Positions 1 through 5,316 of a stretch of 9,404 nucleotides of DNA are shown one piece after another (within the stretch, counting starts at the first letter, position 1; each line of letters opens with the position of its first letter). The stretch is taken from assembly GCA_026193675.1 (NCBI GenBank), contig JAPHSO010000350.1, forward strand, positions 1 through 9,404. Direction: 5' to 3'. The notes beneath the pieces are model-generated. The model was given only the letters and a program-made list of their open reading frames with translations, was not told the origin of the DNA and did not search any database. Source of the stretch: Gammaproteobacteria bacterium (GTDB lineage: Bacteria; Pseudomonadota; Gammaproteobacteria; Thiohalomonadales; Thiohalomonadaceae). Position numbers and translations under genes: made by a program.

Positions 1-384
1 ATGTCGGAGATCGATTTTATCAATGCCGTAGTCCAAGAGTCAGACTGTAATCTGCTACTTGACATCAATAACGCCTTCGTCAATGGCAGTAACCACGGTT
101 ACAACCCACTTGAATTTATTAAGGCGCTCCCCACTGAACGTATCGTCTACATTCATATGGCCGGTCACTACCAGGAGTCGGAAGATCTAATTATCGATAC
201 CCATGGTGCAGATATCAGTGATCCCGTTTGGCAGTTGTTGGAACAGAGCTTCCAACACCACGGCATTATCCCTACCCTACTGGAACGCGACTTCAATCTG
301 CCTCCACTTAACGAGCTACTTGATGAGGTGATGCAGATAAAGAGCTATCAACAACAGGAGCATAGCCATGTCCGCTGCGCCTGA
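1..384 (+). CDS. bufB: MNIO-type RiPP maturase (DUF692, BufB/HvfB family), C-terminal part, 5' end outside window
   Basis: DUF692 proteins are multinuclear non-haem iron-dependent oxidases (MNIO) with a TIM-barrel fold that modify cysteines of ribosomally made peptides; the BufB/HvfB branch acts on cysteine-rich bufferin precursors in the cytoplasm. Only the last 127 residues are present. Family hallmarks seen are LLLDINN (D21, N23, N24) followed by an asparagine/histidine-rich segment (H32), HMAGH (H52, H56), DTHG (D66, H68) and LLERD (E95, D97). Such His/Asp/Asn/Glu residues line the iron site in the family. The window begins with an ATG, but homologous proteins run on well upstream (about 270-290 residues in total), and this methionine falls mid-domain, so it is not taken as the start. 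The stop codon lies inside the next gene (17-base overlap), which points to one operon. The assignment to the bufferin/Hvf branch rests on the neighbours and is more certain than the exact modification made. Confidence 0.9.
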   Translation: MSEIDFINAVVQESDCNLLLDINNAFVNGSNHGYNPLEFIKALPTERIVYIHMAGHYQESEDLIIDTHGADISDPVWQLLEQSFQHHGIIPTLLERDFNLPPLNELLDEVMQIKSYQQQEHSHVRCA

Positions 385-1156
385 TCTATTCCATAACCGA
401 TCGGAACTCCCTGAATTCCAGCAGAGGCAATACGCCTTCGCCGCTCATATACGTAATCCAGATGAGCATCCAAAGCCTGCTGATGTGCCAGATGCACGCA
501 TGGCGGTCTATAGTGAGCTCTTCTATAACAATATTGAGGGGACACTATCCAGCGCCTTCCCGGTTATCCGCAGCATCAGCTCAGATGAGAACTGGCATGC
601 ACTGGTGCGCCACTTCTTTAGTCGTCACCGTGCCCTGTCGCCCTACCTCACAGAGCTACCACAGGAGTTTCTTAACTATCTGCAAAATGAGCGGATCAAC
701 AATTACGATCCTGAGTTTCTATTTGAACTGGCGCATTATGAGTGGGTTGAACTTGCACTGGGTATTGCTACCAGCGATCTCGATACAAAACATTTCAATG
801 CCACAGGTGATCTGATGGAGGGTATCCCCTTTATCTCACCTCTCGCATGGCCATTAAGTTATCAATATCCTGTGCATCAAATATCACCTGAGTTTCAACC
901 CAGAGATGTGCCTGAACAGATGACACATATCGTGGTCTATCGTGACCTGGACGATGAAGTTAATTTTCTTGAGCTCAATCCGGTGACGGCTCGTCTACTT
1001 CAGCTGATTTCAGAGAACCAGCATCTCAGTGGTAGAGAGCTATTAATACAGCTCACCGAAGAGATGAGACATCCCAATCCAGAAACAGTCATCGCCGGTG
1101 GCGCGCAGATCTTTGCAGAGCTGTATGAGCGTCAGATCCTTCTCGGTACCTATTAG
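368..1156 (+). CDS. bufC: DUF2063 RiPP maturation partner protein (BufC/HvfC family)
   Basis: A 262-residue soluble protein of the usual family length. In bufferin/Hvf operons this protein is the partner of the MNIO enzyme and is thought to present the precursor peptide to it; older annotations call the domain 'putative DNA-binding'. The N-terminal DUF2063 domain covers roughly residues 15-110, with the typical run RMAVYSELFYNN (about 44-55) followed by the conserved SSAFPVIRS stretch. The rest forms a second domain with the conserved HYEWVEL (near 122-128), SPLAWPL (near 157-163), and a C-terminal segment around VVYRD and LNPVTARLL. The start at 368 has a good ribosome binding site, AGGAG at 356-360 with 7 bases spacing, placed inside the end of bufB. 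The 17-base overlap implies translational coupling and matched amounts of both proteins. The DoxX-type gene follows after 20 bases. The family call is firm; the substrate is inferred from context. Confidence 0.9.
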   Translation: MSAAPDLFHNRSELPEFQQRQYAFAAHIRNPDEHPKPADVPDARMAVYSELFYNNIEGTLSSAFPVIRSISSDENWHALVRHFFSRHRALSPYLTELPQEFLNYLQNERINNYDPEFLFELAHYEWVELALGIATSDLDTKHFNATGDLMEGIPFISPLAWPLSYQYPVHQISPEFQPRDVPEQMTHIVVYRDLDDEVNFLELNPVTARLLQLISENQHLSGRELLIQLTEEMRHPNPETVIAGGAQIFAELYERQILLGTY

Positions 1157-1176
1157 AATCAACAGGAACAACAACA

Positions 1177-1770
1177 ATGCTCGACTTACTCAGAAATATT
1201 CACAACCTTTTTGATCGCAGCCGTGCTGTCGACTTTCTTGGGCCACTGGCACTACGCCTCTATCTGGTTCCCATCTTCTGGATGGCCGGCACCAACAAAC
1301 TGAACGGCATGGAGGGGACCATCGAATGGTTTGGCAATTCTGAGTGGGGGTTGGGTCTCCCATTTCCCACGCTGATGGCCTACCTGGCAACAGGAACTGA
1401 GCTCATCGGGGCGGTGCTCCTCCTCATCGGTCTGGGCGTTCGTTACATCTCAATACCTCTGATGATTACGATGATCGTGGCAGCCGTCAGTGTCCATTGG
1501 AATAATGGCTGGCTCGCAATTGCAGAGGGTTCAAATAGTCTCTTTGCCAATGAAAGAACCATTGATGCCATTGAGCGTCTCGACCGCGCTAAAGATATCC
1601 TGCGGGAGCATGGTAATTATCAATGGCTCACAGAGAATGGTAGCTTTGTGGTGCTTAATAACGGTATTGAGTTCGCCACCACCTACTTCATCATGTTGTT
1701 GGCTTTGATGTTCATCGGTGCGGGGCGTTACGCCAGTGTCGACTACTGGATTAAAGATCGATATTTATAG
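1177..1770 (+). CDS. DoxX-family membrane protein of bufferin/Hvf operon (HvfX/BufD-like)
   Basis: A 197-residue integral membrane protein of the DoxX type with about four hydrophobic spans (approximate residues 24-41, 62-85, 88-107 and 165-183). DoxX-like proteins regularly close bufferin/Hvf operons, following the precursor, MNIO and DUF2063 genes; the exact role is not settled, with redox or metal handling at the inner membrane suggested. Visible family features are FWMAGTNKL after the first span, a GTELIGAVLLL-type second span, and a long polar stretch between spans three and four (about 108-163), as in the HvfX branch; plain DoxX proteins of about 130-150 residues lack this stretch. It lies 20 bases after bufC on the same strand with a weak CAGGAA ribosome binding site at 1163-1168, so it is almost certainly co-transcribed. 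The DoxX assignment is strong and the operon role is inferred from gene order. Confidence 0.87.
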   Translation: MLDLLRNIHNLFDRSRAVDFLGPLALRLYLVPIFWMAGTNKLNGMEGTIEWFGNSEWGLGLPFPTLMAYLATGTELIGAVLLLIGLGVRYISIPLMITMIVAAVSVHWNNGWLAIAEGSNSLFANERTIDAIERLDRAKDILREHGNYQWLTENGSFVVLNNGIEFATTYFIMLLALMFIGAGRYASVDYWIKDRYL

Positions 1771-1816
1771 GCCATATAGATTGATAGCATATGATTAACC
1801 CATAGGAGTAGATACG

Positions 1817-2137
1817 ATGGATCAATTAGCTAAACTCAACAAGTGGCTCATCTCTCTGAGTGTAGCAAGCTTTGCCATCGCCATCTTCTCAGCCTTTATC
1901 ACCTATACCCAGATTAACTATATCGGTTTTGAAAACCAGGGTTCAGCTAAAGTTCTGGTTGTAGGCACATCGATTGTTGCTCTGTTTACAATCTTTTCGC
2001 TCAAGTCTCTTCTCACACTAAAAAAACATAGTGTGGAGACAACTCTGAACGAGGTTTTCAGTCTCTTCAAGGTTTTGACGCTGTTTATATGTGCGCTCGC
2101 CATCATTCTATGGATCGCTGTCTACTTTCTAACTTAA
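1817..2137 (+). CDS. Small three-span membrane protein, unknown function
   Basis: I do not recognise this 106-residue protein. It has three strongly hydrophobic segments (about residues 10-30, 46-66 and 86-105), a short charged N-terminus (MDQLAKLNK), a polar loop near 32-45 and a Lys/His-containing loop near 69-78 with KKHS. The C-terminus ends at the last membrane span. It has only one cysteine (C92, within the third span) and no recognisable metal-binding motif. The ribosome binding site AGGAG at 1804-1808 is strong with 8 bases spacing, supporting the ATG at 1817 and real expression. It starts 46 bases after the DoxX gene on the same strand with no obvious terminator between, so it may be the last gene of the bufferin operon. 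A role in that system is inference from position only. Confidence 0.75.
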   Translation: MDQLAKLNKWLISLSVASFAIAIFSAFITYTQINYIGFENQGSAKVLVVGTSIVALFTIFSLKSLLTLKKHSVETTLNEVFSLFKVLTLFICALAIILWIAVYFLT

Positions 2138-2146
2138 TCAACCTGG

Positions 2147-2187
2147 CACCTTCCCAAAGGTGTTCAACGACTATGGATAGTCACCTT
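2147..2187 (+). promoter_or_regulatory. Competing hairpins (CACCTT / AAGGTG / CACCTT), possible terminator or attenuator
   Basis: Ten bases after the stop codon of the small membrane protein, CACCTT (2147-2152) can pair with AAGGTG (2157-2162) across a 4-base loop. The same AAGGTG can instead pair with a second CACCTT (2182-2187), closing over an inner perfect stem GACTAT/ATAGTC (2169-2174 and 2177-2182, loop GG). The two structures exclude each other. Neither is followed by a run of T, so a plain intrinsic terminator is doubtful. The pairing is directly visible; any regulatory effect on the gene at 2286 is inferred. Confidence 0.4.
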
Positions 2188-2285
2188 GGATAAACAGACA
2201 TTCAAATCAATTTTAGAGCTATTCCATAGGGTAAAGCGTATGCTGGAGGGACTGCAGCATTTATCATCAGAAAAAGGTTATCCAA

Positions 2286-2684
2286 ATGGAAGGCATCAGC
2301 GATATAAAAATTATCGGCATCGATCAAACACGTCCACCAAGAAGTCGCAAAGAGCCCTACATCAATCTCTATTTCAAGCTCTCGCATAAGGCGCCAGAGG
2401 ATTGGTGCGATGCCTTTAATCAGCTAGTTTCCAAGCACAAGTTCGCCTCTAAAATTGAGCCAAAAGAGGGATTATTCATCGACACCTGGGTGCGCAAGCC
2501 AGAGGAGATTGTGCCACTGGTTGATGGTCTCAAGGCTGCGGTCATCAAGATCACCGAAGCGTATATCGCGTTACGTGAAGCAGAGGCGTTAGCTGCCAAA
2601 TTAAATCATGGCGAGAAACCTGAGGATGAAGGTGAGCAGGCACGCCTTAATCGCATCGTTGAGAGTCTTAATTTTGATGATTAA
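2286..2684 (+). CDS. Hypothetical soluble protein, 132 residues
   Basis: I cannot place this protein in a named family. It has no signal peptide or membrane span. The first 80 residues look like a compact alpha/beta domain: an early beta strand IKIIGID, a basic proline-arginine patch (TRPPRSRKEP), the strand YINLYFKL, then the segment APEDWCDAFNQL and a later FIDTWVRKPEEIVPLVDGL. The second half (about 86-130) is helical and rich in Ala/Glu, with an acidic stretch GEKPEDEGEQ. The ATG at 2286 has AAGG at 2274-2277 with 8 bases spacing. Codon use looks like that of the neighbours and the frame is open throughout. It is separated from the upstream membrane protein by 148 bases and from the methyltransferase by 152 bases, so it may be a single-gene unit. 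It is probably a real gene; the function is unknown. Confidence 0.75.
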   Translation: MEGISDIKIIGIDQTRPPRSRKEPYINLYFKLSHKAPEDWCDAFNQLVSKHKFASKIEPKEGLFIDTWVRKPEEIVPLVDGLKAAVIKITEAYIALREAEALAAKLNHGEKPEDEGEQARLNRIVESLNFDD

Positions 2685-2836
2685 ATGAGTTGTTTTGCAC
2701 TACTCAACATCTGTTGTCGGCGTTAGAGTAAACTAACCCTGTCGTATCCATACTCGTTAAATAGATGTAAAGTGAAATCTCCTGCGTGGCAAGAAACCTT
2801 TTCTGCGTGTGTTTCACCCCACAGAGATCCCCATTT

Positions 2837-3493
2837 ATGTCACCACTACGTCTTCGCTACCAGACTCATGAATTTAATGAGACTGACATTCATGTGCGCA
2901 CCCTACGGGATCGTCAACAATTTTCAGATGATGAGGGTATTGCAGAAGCGCTAGGCATCAACTCTGCAAGCTGGCCCCTGTTTGGTGTTGTCTGGGATTC
3001 AAGTGAAGTACTTGCCCATCTTATGTTTGATTATGAGATCGCCGGCAAGCGAGTGTTAGAGGTGGGCTGCGGTATCGGTCTCGCAAGCCTGGTCCTTAAC
3101 CACCGACTGGCCGACATTACTGCGACAGACTACCATCCTGAAGTTGAGGCATTTCTTTTAGAAAATACCAAACTGAATCATGGTGAAGAGATCCCCTTCA
3201 CTCGAACAGGATGGGGGGATGAGATAACTGACTTAGGAAAGTTTGATCTCATCATCGGAAGTGATCTGCTGTATGAACCGGATCATGTTGAACTCCTTTC
3301 CGCCTTTCTGCATCAGCATGCCAAGAAAGATTGTGAAGTGATTATCGTCGATCCAGGTCGAGCCCAGCGTTCTAAATTTAGCAAGAAGATGGTGAGTCTG
3401 GGATATGCCCATAGCCAGAGCAGGCCCGACAATTCAGACTATCTTGAGCAACCCTTTCAGGGGCTAATCCTGAGATACCAACGATTACATTAA
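2837..3493 (+). CDS. Class I SAM-dependent methyltransferase (Methyltransf_16-like)
   Basis: A 218-residue Rossmann-fold methyltransferase. Motif I, VLEVGCGIG (residues 73-81), binds the methionine part of SAM; D98 in TATDYHPE is placed as the acidic residue that contacts the ribose. A later FDLIIGSDLLYEPDH (about 136-150) matches the post-motif seen in the METTL21/Nnt1 (Methyltransf_16) group, whose known members methylate lysines of proteins. The N-terminal part with RTLRDRQQFSDD and SWPLFGVVWDSS precedes the SAM domain and resembles bacterial homologues. I chose ATG 2837 because homologous sequence begins at about RLRYQTHEF. A GTG at 2786 would add 17 residues (MARNLFCVC...) without family character. 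The ribosome binding site is weak for both. The substrate cannot be told from sequence. The gene stands alone between two spacers. Confidence 0.85.
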   Translation: MSPLRLRYQTHEFNETDIHVRTLRDRQQFSDDEGIAEALGINSASWPLFGVVWDSSEVLAHLMFDYEIAGKRVLEVGCGIGLASLVLNHRLADITATDYHPEVEAFLLENTKLNHGEEIPFTRTGWGDEITDLGKFDLIIGSDLLYEPDHVELLSAFLHQHAKKDCEVIIVDPGRAQRSKFSKKMVSLGYAHSQSRPDNSDYLEQPFQGLILRYQRLH

Positions 3494-3502
3494 GCGCTAT
3501 AT

Positions 3503-3522
3503 TTCACAGTTCACATTTCACA
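3503..3522 (+). repeat. Three tandem TTCACA units, 7-base period
   Basis: TTCACA occurs at 3503-3508, 3510-3515 and 3517-3522, separated by single bases (G, then T), just after the methyltransferase stop codon. The 10-mer ATTTCACAGT at 3501-3510 recurs exactly at 3691-3700, right before the DUF945 ribosome binding site. The pattern is visible, but a binding-site role is only a suggestion; a 7-base period does not match the helical turn. Confidence 0.35.
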
Positions 3523-3615
3523 TCTCAATTCAGATCCCCTTAAAACTGATAATTCGACACTAGCACGTTGGATCAGCGACATTTGAAGTGATAATCAGCT
3601 ATACCCCGCCGCTCC

Positions 3616-3629
3616 ATCTCCATGGAGAT
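3616..3629. promoter_or_regulatory. Perfect 14-base palindrome, candidate operator
   Basis: ATCTCCATGGAGAT is a perfect two-fold symmetric sequence about 90 bases upstream of the DUF945 gene start. The symmetry fits the site of a dimeric DNA-binding protein, but no regulator is encoded nearby and no second copy was seen in this window. The symmetry is certain; function is a guess. Confidence 0.3.
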
Positions 3630-3717
3630 CAACCTGCCCCATTTAATCCTTGATTTTATTGTGCCCCTGTTAGAGTCTACATGACGTTGGATTTCACAGT
3701 AGCCACGGGAGTAGGCA

Positions 3718-5148
3718 ATGAAAACTTTTATCTTCATGATCTTTATGCTGATAGCGGGAGCAGTACCCTCTACCGCCAACTATATTGGAGACCGTGTTGA
3801 AGAGGCGTTCCATACAGAGCACGCCAAGCTGCAGCAAGATGCAGCACTCTCAGGTTTTAAAATTGAGTTGGTCGATTATCAGCGCAAACTTTACGATGCC
3901 AGGGCGACAACCCGTATCACTATCGTCAATCCAAACAGGAACAGGAGCGATACTGCAGCAGATGAGTTTGTAATAGAGCTGAAACACAGTATTAGCCATA
4001 TTCCCCAGCCGTTTAAACAGGTGATAGCCACCGTTGACAGTCAATTCGAGATCAAACCTGAGGCCGCCGAGATCTTAACGCCGCTATTCAAAGATCAGGT
4101 TCCCTTCTCGAGCCATACCCTTCTCTTCTTTGATGGTCATCAGGAGGGCACAATCTACAGCCCTGCTGTCAGTGGTCCAATCGTCGGCGTAGAAAATATC
4201 TCAATAGAGTGGCAAGGTTTATCCGGAACCGCCTGGCAATCGGCAGAGCTCGACAAGGCGAAGCTGAATATCAATATGCCCAAACTAAAAGTTCTCTCAG
4301 ACGAAGAGAGCCAACCCAATTCGATAAGTATCATGAACATGAACTATGAAGCCGATATGGTTAGGGGAGCCAGCACAATGTGGGGCGGCACATCCAAAGT
4401 AGACATCGGTTTAATTGCGGCCAATATCGCTGAGGAGAATGGGATTAAGACAACCATCAACATCAATACCCTCAATGCGCATGGAAAACAGAGTGAGGAC
4501 AATGGATTGGCACAGGGTTCAGCCGTCATTAAATCCAAAAGCATCACCTTCAATGAGTTTAGCGTAACAGATGTAAACTATGACGTAACCGTTGAGAATA
4601 TTGATATTAAAGCGGTCATGGCATTACAGAATGCGATACATGAGGCGACTAATGGCACCACAAAACCCTCTGACCCACTCCAAACCCTGCTTGCCCATCT
4701 TCCTGCTCTCTATAACGCCCATCCTGTCATTAAAATTAATGATCTCAGTGTGAATAGCCCAATGGGAAAGTTCCAGCTAAAGATGGATCTCAAAACCACA
4801 GGCGAATGGCGCGATGAGATACTGAAGAATCCGGCCATGCTCGCCACCATGATCAAAACCAATATCGATGCCGCTGTTCCGCGTCAAGCGGTAGAGATGG
4901 TTCTACGCGAGACCATGCACAAGAAAGTGGTAGGACAGGCTCTGGCAACAAAGACTGAACTCAGCAATGAAGAACTTGAACAAATTGTTACCGATGGCGT
5001 GACTCAACAGATCGAAACGTTAGTTGCCATGGGTTACATCAAAGTGAACCAGGAACAGCTTGAATCTAAGCTTCAATATGATGCAGGTCAGCTCATGATT
5101 AATGGTATCGATGCGAGCCCGCTAGCTGGAATGGCGATGCCGCAATAA
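3718..5148 (+). CDS. DUF945 (YdgA-like) family protein, exported or membrane-anchored
   Basis: A 476-residue protein of the DUF945/YdgA family, a proteobacterial family of inner-membrane-anchored periplasmic proteins whose function is poorly known. The N-terminus (MKTFIFMIFMLIAGAVPSTA) is a hydrophobic segment with small residues at 18 and 20, so it could be a cleavable signal peptide or an anchor. The rest is soluble and rich in beta strands: short alternating segments such as VENISIEWQGLSG, SITFNEFSVTDVNYDVTVENID, and the family-typical PVIKINDLSVNSPMGKFQLKMDL near residues 340-363. A helical C-terminal part follows (about 365-476). The start has GGGAG at 3707-3711 with 6 bases spacing. It lies 224 bases after the methyltransferase, so it probably has its own promoter, and ends convergent with the chemoreceptor gene. 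The hydrophobic start is shorter than in Escherichia coli YdgA. The family call is good; there is no support for a specific function. Confidence 0.82.
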   Translation: MKTFIFMIFMLIAGAVPSTANYIGDRVEEAFHTEHAKLQQDAALSGFKIELVDYQRKLYDARATTRITIVNPNRNRSDTAADEFVIELKHSISHIPQPFKQVIATVDSQFEIKPEAAEILTPLFKDQVPFSSHTLLFFDGHQEGTIYSPAVSGPIVGVENISIEWQGLSGTAWQSAELDKAKLNINMPKLKVLSDEESQPNSISIMNMNYEADMVRGASTMWGGTSKVDIGLIAANIAEENGIKTTININTLNAHGKQSEDNGLAQGSAVIKSKSITFNEFSVTDVNYDVTVENIDIKAVMALQNAIHEATNGTTKPSDPLQTLLAHLPALYNAHPVIKINDLSVNSPMGKFQLKMDLKTTGEWRDEILKNPAMLATMIKTNIDAAVPRQAVEMVLRETMHKKVVGQALATKTELSNEELEQIVTDGVTQQIETLVAMGYIKVNQEQLESKLQYDAGQLMINGIDASPLAGMAMPQ

Positions 5149-5154
5149 ACTAAA

Positions 5155-5274
5155 GGGTCGGAGTTGTGTCACGTTGTAACTCCGTTCACGATTCAACTAT
5201 AGCGTTAATTTAGTTTTTGAATAGATCTTCGAGGACGACTCCGACCCTAGTAAATACGGGAACGACTCCGACCC
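5155..5274. repeat. REP-like repeats with GGGTCGGAGT core (one forward, two reverse copies)
   Basis: GGGTCGGAGT lies at 5155-5164. Its reverse complement ACTCCGACCC lies at 5238-5247 and 5265-5274, the last two within an identical 13-mer ACGACTCCGACCC repeated at a 27-base interval (5235-5247, 5262-5274). The forward copy can also form a local hairpin CGGAGTT/AACTCCG (5159-5165, 5178-5184). Similar cores, GGGTC(A/G)GAGT followed by an inverted copy, are known as REP-type elements moved by RAYT (Y1) transposases in gammaproteobacteria. No transposase gene is present here, so this would be a non-autonomous, dispersed element in a convergent gene junction. The repeat structure is seen directly; the REP identity is inferred. 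Confidence 0.65.
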
Positions 5275-5283
5275 GATGGATTC

Positions 5284-5309
5284 TACTGATAGGGTTACCC
5301 CTATCAGTA
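5284..5309 (-). terminator. 11-bp hairpin past the chemoreceptor stop, terminator-like
   Basis: A perfect inverted repeat, TACTGATAGGG (5284-5294) with CCCTATCAGTA (5299-5309) and loop TTAC, sits 7 bases beyond the minus-strand mcp stop codon. Its position and stability suit a 3' end structure for mcp, and it may also block read-through from the plus-strand DUF945 gene. No T-run follows on either strand, so it may act as an mRNA-stabilising stem or depend on Rho rather than being a classic intrinsic terminator. Confidence 0.5.
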
Positions 5310-5316
5310 CGATGCC

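Noticed and set aside
2186..2389. 67-codon plus-strand open frame starting at TTG
   Set aside because: It starts within a hairpin arm on a rare start codon, has no ribosome binding site and overlaps the better supported gene at 2286 by over 100 bases in another frame.
2722..2737. GTTAG-N6-CTAAC small inverted repeat upstream of the methyltransferase
   Set aside because: Five-base arms are expected often by chance and no other support was seen.
2786..2836. GTG start giving a longer methyltransferase
   Set aside because: The added 17 residues show no family character and no good ribosome binding site; homologous sequence starts after the ATG at 2837.
3650..3676. Possible promoter TTGATT / TAGAGT for the DUF945 gene
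   Set aside because: The spacing is only 15 bases and each box has 4 of 6 matches; too weak to annotate.
3573..3779. 68-codon minus-strand open frame in the DUF945 upstream region
   Set aside because: It runs into the 5' end of the DUF945 gene on the opposite strand, has unremarkable composition and no family resemblance.
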